From assembly GCF_023856365.1 (NCBI RefSeq), contig NC_064537.1:11657072-11721071 (forward strand): 64,000 nt of DNA. Reading direction: 5' to 3'. Within the stretch, counting starts at the first letter, position 1. Every line of letters begins with the position of its first letter. A program made the position numbers and the translations under genes. Source of the DNA: Brienomyrus brachyistius (Eukaryota > Chordata > Actinopteri > Osteoglossiformes > Mormyridae). Below the pieces are notes generated by a model. The model made no database searches. It was not told the DNA's origin and was given only the letters and a program-made list of their open reading frames with translations. This document shows, piece by piece, positions 20,594 through 31,458 of the stretch.

Positions 20594-21805
20594 CACACGT
20601 TTTCAGTGGATCCTTTGGTTCCTCTCCACCGTCCAAAAAAACAACTTAAGTGATTTTTAGTACCTAAATTTACTGTATGGTGACTGAGCGTGCCCCAATT
20701 GCAATGCATAACATATTATAAATGATCACTTGATGAATCGTCAGATTAATCAATAGATTACTGGATTATTGATATTCATTGCGACAGCACTAGTTATTTA
20801 CTTATTTAGTAACAGTAGTTGTAATGTACTTGGTCAGTATTTTCCACTTGCGATGGCTTCATCAGAGCATAGTCCCATCGTAAGTAGTGTAACACCAGTA
20901 GTTAGCTAACAAATCTATGTTTTAGACTAGCTTGTGCTGGGCAATTTTGAATTGGAATGAAATCATCCATTTCAAATTATTAACAATAACCGCTTTGTCA
21001 TTTAGTTGTTTCGGTTTTTAGTATCATGCTAATTTCAGAGTTGTTTTTTGGTGGTGACAGATATATTTTATATACCTATAGATATAGATCGATCATAACA
21101 TTTATAATTACTTTTTTTTTCAGAACCAGGAAATGCCGCTAAAAGAAGTGATCTACTGAAATGTGAGTTTGTTTCTTGTTCAAAGTCGTGGAGGTTTGTT
21201 TCTCCTTGTAACTCGATGGAATATTCCGGAATGTTGGTGTGCGGTGACTGATTCTTCCCACCCTTTTACCAGATGGCGTTGAACTGACTCTGGACCCCAT
21301 GACGGCCCACAAGCGCATCCTCCTGTTGGAGAATTTCACGAAGGCCATGGTGTCTGAAGAGCCGAGTCCTTACCCCGACGGGCCCGGCCGCTTCGCCGTG
21401 TGCTCCCAGGTGCTGGGCACCAGGGGCTTCTCTCAAGGACGCCAGTACTGGGAGGTCAAGATGAGCAGCAACAATTTCTGCGGCCTCGGCCTGGCCTACA
21501 AGAGCATCGACCGCAAGGGCCCCGCCAGCCGACTGGGCCGCAACAGCCAGTCCTGGTGCGTGGAGTGGTTCAACATTAAGCTCTCTGCCTGGCACAACAG
21601 CAGGGAGATAGTGCTGGAGAATCCCAACCCCAGTCGGGTAGGCATCCTACTGGACTGCGATCAGGGCACCGTCACCTTCTACACTGTGGCTGACAGGGCC
21701 TACCCCTTCTACACTTTCATTCAGCGCTTCTCACAGCCAGTTTATCCAGCCTTCTGGATCTTCTCCAGTGGTTCTCACGTCACTCTGTGTAAGATGATCA
21801 ACTGA
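15071..21805 (+). CDS. trim25: TRIM25-like E3 ubiquitin ligase, copy 1
   Basis: Thirteen coding exons with GT-AG borders give 669 aa: 15071-15673, 15771-15866, 16235-16468, 16740-16908, 16998-17024, 17190-17228, 17494-17517, 17639-17689, 17930-17986, 18542-18580, 18861-18959, 21124-21162, 21273-21805. RING: C17, C20, C32, H34, C37, C40, C57, C60. B-box 1 starts C108/C111; B-box 2: C158, H161, C169, H172, C177, C180, H185. Exons 2 and 3 are the canonical 96- and 234-nt TRIM coiled-coil exons. A linker of short exons precedes a PRY-SPRY (B30.2) domain of about 177 aa with SRLGRNSQSWCVEW and YPAFWIFSSG, as in TRIM25. TRIM25 acts in the cytosol, adding K63-linked ubiquitin in RIG-I signalling. 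All introns from exon 4 on are phase 1. Facing dgke supports orthology. Exon 6 is the least certain: it is absent from copy 2. Confidence 0.93.
18055..18205. mobile_element. Partial MITE in trim25 copy 1 intron
   Basis: GTGGGGACCAAATGG...CCCCCAC and the CCCCATAGAAAT stretch resemble the fuller elements at 38438-38709 and 50665-50930. Flanked by a short (GT)n tract. Non-coding. Confidence 0.5.
18960..21123. other. Long intron 11 of trim25 copy 1 with insertions
   Basis: It is 2.16 kb, against 0.58 kb in copy 2, so roughly 1.6 kb was gained here or lost there. It contains a SINE-like fragment (about 20490-20540, GGAGTTTGCATGTTC) running into a (GT)n microsatellite at 20539-20589. No coding sequence is seen. 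Confidence 0.5.
20539..20589. repeat. (GT)n microsatellite
   Basis: About 25 dinucleotide units. The Cys/Val-repeat open frames across it are artefacts of the repeat. Confidence 0.95.
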
Positions 21806-22002
21806 GCAGATGCCTGTGCAAATTATCCAATGCATGCTTTCAGCCTGCTACTAGTTTTCATGCTACTTAGGCTAGTACCTAATTTTGAGCACTTGGATTC
21901 AGCACTTTCGCAATCTGTTAAATAATACTTGCATTTTATGGAACAGTATAGTACTAGTCTTATCTGTGGTTCATCTTGGGTTTGGAAGTGCACCATTAGC
22001 AA

Positions 22003-22008
22003 AATAAA
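22003..22008 (+). terminator. Polyadenylation signal of trim25 copy 1
   Basis: AATAAA lies 198 bases after the stop codon. The equivalent segment is deleted in copy 2. Confidence 0.6.
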
Positions 22009-22089
22009 GCTTTATAACACGGCAAACAGGACTGACCGCTAATCTTTTTGCTGAAAATTAGCAGTTAGGACAATAATCTCTTACTGGAG

Positions 22090-24560
22090 AAGAAAAAATA
22101 TGAAAGTGAAATCAAACATTGATTATTACGAATGATTTTGTTTTTTGTTTATCTTAAATATGTTATCCCACATGTGCCATGTGGTAATCATACAGTAATA
22201 ACTTCTGTTTAAAGCCAGAAATTTTCACTGTTTTATCTAACAGGCTCTTCTGTTATGCGCTTCATTGAGATCATGTTTGTCAGACTCATATTTCTAACTG
22301 AAAACCTGGTTTTGAATTAGAGTGAAGTGAAAATTTGGTAATATGAGTAAACATTATCAGTAGGCTAACAGGTATCTCAAAGCCATGTGCCCTGAGCATA
22401 GCACTTGAGGACCACTAGCTAGGTACTGGAATCAAACCAGAAGCTACTGGTGTTCACTGAAATGAGTGATGTACACTGGAATGACTGATGTGTTCAGTGA
22501 TGCTGGTCACGTTGTACATCCATAATTTTATGCAACTGAGGAGGCTGAGAATTATTTTACATCTGGAGAGATTAGACCTCCTCCATATTATGCAGACTCC
22601 CAGTGGAACATCCAGTCGGTTTTTGAATCTGGTGTATTAATAATAAAGTCAAAATCCTTAATGTTTACTTGAAGCAGTTCAATTTTGGTGGTAATTTCCA
22701 GGTTTATCGTCATGATTGACTTGAAAAGATAAAATGTGAATTGTGATGCATTCAAAATAATGATTCCTGGTGCAATAAGCCCCATTCATTAGGATTTCGG
22801 AAATCAGACTTTGTTGTTTAGCTTATATTGAGATTTGGGTGTTGAAATGCTTTAGTGGATGAGGGGACATGTATTTGGTTAATTGTTTTAAAGGTTCTAT
22901 TCTTAGGGATGTGGCTCAATGTGATTTTGGGTACAAGTATCTGCCAAATAAGTAAATTGCATATTCTGGTCAGAAGCATTTTCCAGTATGTTGAAGTGGA
23001 GTTAACACTAGAGGCAAGAGATCTCGATTAAATCATGATTTATTGGACCCTGCCTGGTCTTGCGTACCTCTCTGCTTGGATATAGAGAAGTTAGAGGCTC
23101 TAGGCAGGTGAGAATACAGTGGTTGTACCACATCATTGGTCGCCGCCAGGGATCACCAACCTGGATGAGCATATCTATGGTGAGGCCTGCTTGTGTCCAT
23201 GGCAGAATGTTTGGATTGAGACAAAATACCACTTAGGCTACATTTTTAAATACTGTGGAAATCACTTGCAGTGAATCACGCCTGTCCGGGTGAAACTGTA
23301 GATGTTCAGCGTACGATGAGCACGTCCGCGTTATGAAAGTATGTTAGAAATGGACCCCGTACTCTGAAATTTATACGCAGTGCCATGGATAGAATATCTT
23401 CCTCTTTTAAACAGGGCATTCGATCACTCGGCCATTGGGTGCGGGTGGAGCAGCATCCCTCCATCCAATAACAAAGGCACGCTTGTCCAGCGGAGACACA
23501 AAGGACAGGACATTGCATGGGCTGAGGTCATGTGCAAATTCCAGAAACAGCAACCAAATGGTGGGCATTGATAATACAGCCCAGGATTTGAGTGTTTGTC
23601 AGAAGTAAGCTGGGACAAAGCCAGTACATGTGAATCGGTGGAAGAGGAAAAATACAAACATTGCTAGTGTAATATACCTAGTAATGAAATCAGATATTGA
23701 TTATTACATATGAATTTGTTTGTGAAAGTAATGCAAGCATTTACATGGTACTTCATCTTAAATCCCACATTTATCATCCCATATGTGTCATCTGGTAATG
23801 ATACAGTAATAACTTTGATTTAAAGTCAGACGTTTTACTGTCTTGTCCAAACAGCTACTTCTGTTATGAGCTTCACTGAGAAGCTGTACAGCGCCTTGGA
23901 CCGGGTAACATGAGTAAACATCAGTATGGTAACAGGTATCTCAAAGCTAAGCTTCCACTGCGCAGCTGAAAATGCAGTTTTCACACCCTGAGTGTGGCCA
24001 TCAAAGGAAATGGAGAAGCTCCTAAAAGCTCTTCTGGCCTGGTATCCTGAGCGTAGAAGTGGTGGTTCGCCAGCTAGGTTTATTATTATTGATTTATCAA
24101 TGCATTGCTCTAGGACTGTCTGACCATGTCTTCTCAAAAGAATGTATGTCATTTTGGATGAAAACATTTACTAAATGAGTAAATTGTATACATTGGATGG
24201 CAGCATTTTCTGGTAAGTTGAGGTGGCGTTAACCCTCTAGAGCGTCAGTGCAGCGGCTTCCAAAAAGATTTGGTGGACCCTGCTGATGTTGCGTACCTCT
24301 TTGCTTGGATTTAGAGAAGATGGAGGCTCTAGGCAGGTGAAACGATGGTGGTTGTGCCTCATCATCGGTCTTCGCCGGGGATTGTCAACCTGTCTGCATG
24401 TGGCGAGACTCCATGGTAAAATATTTTGACTGAGGAAAAAACACCATGTAGGCTTTGTTTTTAAGTAACATGTCCATGGTGGTAATTCCATTTTAATCAA
24501 AATATCTCTCAGCTTGCCATGGTGTTGACCCCTGGCCATCATGTGGCCCACTGTGATACA
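22090..24560. repeat. Internally duplicated 3' flank of trim25 copy 1
   Basis: Segments at about 22090-23110 recur at about 23680-24330, offset near 1.6 kb in the first part and 1.2 kb in the last. Shared landmarks are the GATTATTAC region, AACAGGTATCTCAAAGC, and GCGTACCTCT followed by GAGGCTCTAGGCAGGTGA. Copy 2's flank (40965-42450) appears to have the first part only once. No ORF is conserved between the repeats, so this is non-coding. Confidence 0.65.
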
Positions 24561-24599
24561 GGGGAACTGGGCCCTGTACCTATCACTGGTCTCCTTCCT

Positions 24600-26334
24600 C
24601 TAGACATGCTTGAGAAAATACAGCCCAATAAACAGGTCATGTTCATTTCTGTCGCAATTATATTTGTGTGCAGTATTTAAGTGGCGATAGATTCTGTTGT
24701 TTCAGCTTTAAGCAATGAACCAGACCAGAGGCGCTCGCTCTGGGAGGAAGCAGTTTATTCCCAGGTGATGTTCTCACAGCTTTCTCAACCTTCTTCAAGG
24801 TTGGGTGTCATTCCAGCCTTTTTACAGAGCCTAAGGCAGTAGATCTCGTTTGATCATGGCCAGGCAGGAGCCACACGATGAAAGGGCAGGAACCAGAAAA
24901 TAGTGACAAACGACTCTGTTCCTTCATCATCCTACCTTCTGGTAGCCTGATTCCTCTTCTTTGGTATCTGATTGGATAACGCCTTGCCTTTTGGTCTCAA
25001 TAGGGAGTGAGGGCAGGGTGATTTTCTAATTACCGTTACTATTACAGGAGGCCACACAAGCTAGAATTTCTGTGTTACGATGTAAGAGAGCAACCCGTAC
25101 TATAACAAAGTAACAGCAAAATTCTACAGCGGGCATACAAAATAGATGGATAGGATGGATTGTAACAGTCACTTAGGTGATTTTGGAGGGAATACAAGAA
25201 TCCTCTGTTGAGAGACAATGAACTCATGTTCTAGCTCATAACAGATGTCATTATTTGTATGTTTTGTGTCAGGTAAAGAACGTGCATCTGCCAGGGATCA
25301 ATGGACGGCAGTAATAATAAAATGTACCTTGTATGCTGATTCTAAATCATGTTTGTATTCCACATACATTGGCAGAGCGCAGACCTTTAAAAAAAATCTG
25401 TAAATGAAATAAAGCTTTACTGTGTTAAAGAAGTGTTCCTTATTTTTTTCTCACAAATTGACAGTGTCCGGGTTCCTGCGTACATCAATTGAAATGGTAT
25501 TTAGCTTTCTTACTTTTTAACACCCCCCCCCCAAGTAGCTAAAAAAAACTTAAGTCCACTATGTGTGGCATGCAATGAAAACCAAGTGAAGTCCCAAGTC
25601 CAGGTTCTTGCAGGCCTATGATAAAATTCTAGAGAGTAGGGAGTTTCATGTTGGATAAAAACAATAAAATGGTGAAATATCCTTTCAATCAATTCTTACT
25701 ACAGTTACGGCGGAGCTGGGTGGCTCGAGTGAGTGCAGATTGTACTGTGGAGCTGAAGAATCTGGGTTGAAACCAGGGGTAGGCCAGGCTAATTCTTTGA
25801 GGGTGGTGTAGTGCTGAGTGGGATACAGGTTTGAATCCTGTGGCTGAGTCAATAAGCGACATCTGTACTGGCCTTATTAGGCATCATAACCTAGTTTATC
25901 CGGCAAGCTCAATGCAGGATTCTTTATGCAGGTTTTTGGGGTAAACTTTAGGTCAGCTGATCAAACCCAGGTGTGAGGACCCTTCAGTCCAATTAGTCCT
26001 TACAAATCTAATTAGGGAGTTGCAGCGAACACCTGTATACACAGCAGCCCTTTCTGGTTAAGACTGGCCGCCCCAGACTTAGATGGATAGATGGCAGTGA
26101 AGCCCCTCTAAAACACGTCTTTTTCCACTTTTGGAGTGAACTGCCCGTTTAACATACAAGGGCTATTTGCTTATTGGGCAGGGCATTCACTGTTGGCTCC
26201 TTGAGGTCTGCATGTCGATGCTACAACACACAAGTTAGCATTAGCCAAAAACATAATGTACCTTTAATTAATGCCCAACTGATAAATATTATCGGCTAAT
26301 ATGAGCTAATTCAGATGAAGAATTGTCATTGTTG
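24600..26334. other. Intergenic DNA at the unit 1 / unit 2 boundary
   Basis: About 24675-25150 is a unit 1-specific insertion: the flanking sequence is contiguous at about 42870 in unit 2. Similarity to unit 2 resumes at 25250-25810. From 25810 to 26334 I recognise nothing. Confidence 0.45.
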
Positions 26335-26690
26335 ACACAACAATGAAATGTGTCCTCTGCATTTAACCCACATATTAGCAGGGGGGCAGTTAATTCAGTG
26401 CCCGGGGGAGCAGGACCCTGCCGGTCAGGGATTTGAACCTGTAATCTTTCGATTACAAGTGCTATTCCCTAACCATCAAGCCACCACTGCCCACCAACAA
26501 CGCAACATGTTCTCTATGTTTAACCCATATGTGATAATGTGACATAGCAGGGGGCAGATAATTCAGCACCTAGGTATGGTACCTTGCTCAGGGTACCTCA
26601 GTGATGCCTTCCTGGTCTGAGATTTGAACCAATCGCAATCTTTTGATTACGAGTGCGCTTCCCTAACCATGTAAGCCACCACTGCCCCCA
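26335..26690. repeat. Two tandem copies of a fish interspersed repeat
   Basis: 26335-26495 and 26505-26690 share the order TTTAACCCA, a GCAGGGGGCAG-type stretch, GATTTGAACC and AACCAT...AAGCCACCACTGCCC. This is a common non-coding repeat of fish genomes with a tRNA-like GGATTTGAACC end. The window start (1-50) is the tail of another copy. Confidence 0.55.
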
Positions 26691-29600
26691 ATTAATTGCC
26701 GATGAACAGGTATTGGCTTTTATAACTCCGAATAAATGGCAAGTAATGCAGAGACAGAAGACTGATCCATCGACTTTATTAAAAGTGCCATCGTTGTATA
26801 GTTTACTCACCATTGGGCAGACCGCAACTCCTCTGTCAGTAACACGTGCAGTAGGACTCTATAGCAGGGGCAACCAACCGGTTCATTGCGACCGTCTAGT
26901 CATGGTGTGTTTCCAGTTCGATTGATCATGAGATCATTAATGGATAATGCTTTATTTCATTGGTGGACAACTGGTCAATCGCAATGACCCTAGTATATCA
27001 AATTCCCCTAGCTGCGAAAAATACCAAGGAACCTCACTGGGTCAGCAGCAAAATATACTGTCGTGATTTGGTAGCTCGCCAGAGCTTCTTGAGATGTTAA
27101 CAAATCACAGGAAGCATAATCATATGGCCGCACTGGAGGGCCACCATATCTTAATTATTGTGGGATCAACTACATAAAATATAAAATGGGGGGAGGGGGG
27201 GGCTTTTTCCCAATGAGGCGCCGTACAGTTTAGTGCAGTTCCATCGCTGAAGGGATGCAGTGCACATCTCGATGCATTGCCAACGATCCAATACATTAAA
27301 TGTTCGGATTACATATGATTCAACTATTTCTGTGATATGATACGATTCACCCCTATTGCGATGCAGTGTGATTCCACACGGTGCGATGCGAAGCATCGCC
27401 GGACAAGCTTCCAGCTCGGATGAGACTTGCCTGTGACACTTGTGGAGAACTGGCCACTAACAGCAGTGGAGAAATGGAGATGGGACGTGAAGGAGCGCCC
27501 TTAAGAAGCCGTTTGGAGAGGGAGAATTAATTTAGACATAATATTATTGATCAAAAAGTTTGGTCACATTTCTAAACATTAAAGGAATAGGGACTCTACT
27601 GAAAATGATATATTATTGTAACTCTGGCCGTGCGGCGCTTCCATCTTGGTAACTGCAGTAGACGGGGCCGGGCAGGCCGTGACCCTCCCACCGTGACCCT
27701 CCCATTGTGGCACTCAGTGTTGTGGTTCATTTTGTGGTGTGTTCAAACCCTCAAATGCTGCAGTATATAGCAGTGTTAATCTTTTTCTGACATTTGACTC
27801 TCCCTCTACAACAATGTAAACTCAGACAAGAAGTAGCGGTAACATTTAGCATTAGTAAACCTAGTTGACTAGTACTGTTACCGAGTTAGACAGGTTCCAT
27901 GGCATACAAACCTGAAGTGTGGGCTCATTTTGCCAAGTACTTTTTCAAATTTTTTTTACCCATATAGGCCAATGTTAATTACTTTTCTCAGATTGCTCTA
28001 AGGCAGGGGTACTGAACCTGATCCATAGAGAGCCGGTGCGGGTTTTTGGGATGCCCTCTCAGTCAGCCAATAATAAAGCAGCGATTCTCAACTCCAGTTC
28101 TTGGAATCCACTGTTATTGGCTGATTGAGAGGCCATCCCAAAAACCCGCACCGGCCCTCCATGGATCAGGTTCCCTACCCCTGCTCTAAGAGCAGTGCTA
28201 TGATATTGGACGTTACAGGGGTTGTGAATGTAAATACAGATCCCACTGTACTGATTGCATAAAAAACTTTTTAAAACTCAGATTACGCATTTAGTGCTGT
28301 GACATTTACACTATGACAGTTTTCGTAAAAATAAAGGCCTGCACTAGCAGGTTCAAACCCCTGGAGCTGCTTCCTCCTCCGATGCTGGACACGCTAACAT
28401 CAGCAGAACAAGTCCAGCAGGGCTTTGAGCTCGTTCCGTTCCTCAGCCATCAGGTTCCTGCTGCTACTCTGTCCCAACTCCTGGACAGCTTGCCTTTGTC
28501 ACTGGTGTTCTTTAACAGAGTGCTGCGGGCTGCTCCCTTCCCACTACATATGGGCGCCTTCATCCTCCACCGCTGGCCACCGCTGTCACACTGAGGCAGG
28601 CAGCTGCTCCCAGCACATCCATAGTGGCCCTGCAAATCCAGACCGATGATTCAGGGGCAGGAGATGTCAGCAAGCCAAATCTCCTGCAAGACGACCTGTT
28701 TGGTCAGCTGGACTCGTAGCTGGACAGCCAGATCTTCCAGTATGGCACTGGGAAATTGTGGGTGGCTCCTCCATGCAACTCCCAGGGTCTCGCTGTCCCC
28801 CTTCTGCTGGTTCGCCAGTTCTGCCCCCTCCACCTCCGCCAACAGCCACCCGTGAGCCGTTATTCCAGTACCTCCACCAGGCTTGTGAGCATTTACCGCT
28901 CATCAGGAACCGGGCTGAGGAGGGCCTGGAGCGCTTCCCCCTCTACCGCCAACGCTAGGTTCCCCTCCGTCTCCTCATCGCTCCAGGCATTGTGGAGAAA
29001 TAAATATATAACAAATATAAATTATATAAATGACATTTTCAAACATGAACATCCAGTAGTTCTAGAAATAGTACAAGTTGGTGAGTATGTGATGAATATG
29101 GCTCAGATGGCAGAATATCAGTAACTTTTGATTTCAGAAGAAAATCACAATGGTGTCTGTATGTATCTGTACAGTATGTGTCTGTATGATATTATATAGC
29201 AGTTACTGAGTTATACCATTGATGTGTCTGTGTATGTCACAGAAAAGGTCATAGTGCAAATGAGAAATAAGTAGCATATAAATGTTTAGACATAAAGAAT
29301 ATAAATAATATGAATGACATTTTAAGACATGGACATTAAGACGTACACAATGAAATACAGTTAACTACCGAATTTTTGTTGGAGAAAAATGGTACAAATT
29401 GGTATAAGTGGTTTCAGAGTAACGTGTCATGGCTGGAACCGTCATGGCAGTGCGGGGCAGGGAAACAGGCACGAGAGTCCAATGGTACGGGGGCAAAACA
29501 CAGGATTTACTGGGGGCGACACACTCAGGAACACAGAGAACTTGTGATGTTAAGACGCTAATAACCAGACTCAGGGAAGACTCACAGGGAAACACCGAAA

Positions 29601-29730
29601 TACACTGAATGATTAGACAGAACTAGGGACAGCTGGTAACCAGGAGGATTCCACACGAGGTAAACAAGGGGAGGCATGCAGGAGAAACAGCACGATCAGG
29701 GCGTGACATGAACACAGAGCATTCGGGCAA
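26691..29730. other. Non-coding 5' flank of unit 2
   Basis: Same content as 50-12011 in unit 1 without the LTR element and LINE. It carries the uninterrupted insertion sites and the palindromic MITE at 27995-28192. No gene is seen. Confidence 0.6.
27995..28192. mobile_element. Palindromic MITE (unit 2 copy)
   Basis: Same element and arms as 2341-2537, differing by only a few bases. Confidence 0.7.
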
Positions 29731-31386
29731 AACATATTTATTGACGTTCACATTTCCAGTTGATCCATCCCATGGTATTCAATTCAGTTCCTTTTATATA
29801 GCACCTTTCACAACAGTGTCGGCCCAAGGTGCATTGCATGGGTGTGTCGTGATACATTCCAACATCGTTAAGACCGAATAATACAAAAGCGGGGAAAAGG
29901 AAAGGCAAAGAAACGAAAGAAAGGAAAAGAAACGAAAGAAAGAAAGCCAGATGGCAACGAAGGAGAGGAACCAAAGTAGGGAGAAAAAAAACCTCTGAGG
30001 TCCAAGGTCAACAGACTGCCCCCCCCAGCCCCCCCCACTGGGCATGCTAACATTATAGGAAAAAGAAAAGAGTGGGCTTGCTTTGATAAACCAAATAAGT
30101 ATCAGTAACATGGTATAATGAGGTAACTACCATATAATATCATACAGACACAAAGTGTAATGCTAGAAGTTATAGAGGTTGGGGGTGTGGGAAGGTGGGG
30201 AATAAATGGGGGTGGGGGGGGTTAACAGGCCTGTTCGGGGAATACATTGTTATCATTCTGATAGCATCTTCTCTAGTTCTACCTCCTTCTAACATTAATG
30301 CCAGGCAATCACTCTGAAAGGTACGAGATTATACACATATAGTCAACTGAGGAAAGCTCTGGAACCAGGGATCCGGATGCAGAGTCAATGATAATCGGGG
30401 ACAAAAATTGGAAATCGTGGTCAAAGGTACAAGCCAGGGTCGGTAAACCAATAGGCTGGTCGCAGGGGTGCAGGGAAAGGCAGGCATGTGTACAGACAGG
30501 GGAAAGCGGAGACTCACGCTGGTACTGAGAAGGGGATTGGGAAGCAAAGGGTAAGAGATCAGGCATCACAGGAACACAGAAGAAGATGGGGAGGAGATTC
30601 AGGCTTTCGGGAAAGAGCAGGGAATCGAAAGTAGTGCTTGGTTGTTATACATGAGACAGTTTGTCACACTGAGGGAACCGGTACAACCAGTTCATGTAGG
30701 GTACCCACACCGGAAATGCTTAATACTCCACGGAGAGCGACCATCAAAGCGGGTGTGGCTGCAGTGCAGGGCTGCAGTAGAATCCTGTCTTTCAGCTTCA
30801 TTGTGTGAATAGGCAAGAGTGATGCAAGAGTGATTTAAGGCTGAGGTGCTCTTTAGTTACCATTTACCACCATCAGAGAAGGGAAAGAAATCAGGTAAGA
30901 TTTGTGGGCGCTAACAGCATCCATTTGGCCACTTATAGTATAGTCTGTAAATACTTATTTGGTTGTGATCCTGGTTAGTGACTTCTTTAGTCATTTGCTG
31001 TACTGAAATAAAAATGAACTACTTTAAGCTACGTTATATAGAAGCATTAAGCTGTTTTTTATGGAAAAAGTATCTAGTAATTTGCAATATATGCTTATCA
31101 GTATTCATACTAAGGTTTCCATTTATATATTGTAATATGCCTATGTTTTCAGCAATACTTGTTTATCATGTGTTGCTGTTTATTTAACTAATGTAAGTAT
31201 TTTGATCCCACTGCTAATCCCAAAAAGTATCTTATCTGCTCCTCTTGTTTTCAGGTAAAAAAAATACCTTCAGATCCAAATAAAGAAATTATTGTTATTC
31301 CATGAAAATAAGTGTGTCTGACTGCCAAATTTGGTTCCCACAATGTAACATCGGCGGTCGTTTGTTATCCTGATTATTCTGGCCAC

Positions 31387-31404
31387 CAGTTTCATTTCAG
31401 TTTA
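31387..31404 (-). promoter_or_regulatory. ISRE/IRF-like element, trim25 copy 2
   Basis: Identical to the elements at 12875 and 14999, again about 55 bases before the ATG. Confidence 0.55.
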
Positions 31405-31458
31405 ATTTCTCTGGCAGCTGACTTTCGTCTCACGGCAGAACGTTTGAAGTTCATCGTT

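Larger units (their letters stand above)
1..25810. repeat. Unit 1 of a large tandem segmental duplication
   Basis: Sequence from position 1 matches the sequence from 26642 almost base for base through the 5' flank. The match continues through the trim25 gene and its 3' flank, where about 25.25-25.8 kb resembles about 42.97-43.3 kb. Unit 1 is longer because it gained an LTR retrotransposon (3171-11102), a LINE (1299-2280), an internal tandem duplication (about 12012-13343) and intron insertions. The left border lies outside the window. The right border is approximate, because similarity fades near 25.8 kb. Confidence 0.9.

Noticed and set aside
20416..20709. Open frames of 76-108 codons rich in Cys-Val or Thr-His
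   Set aside because: They are read-through of a (GT)n microsatellite and have no other coding signal.
15071..21805. Assignment as a fish-specific finTRIM (ftr) gene
   Set aside because: The RING-B-box exon and coiled-coil exon sizes fit many TRIMs, but the B30.2 sequence (SRLGRNSQSWCVEW, YPAFWIFSSG), the long linker and dgke synteny point to TRIM25.
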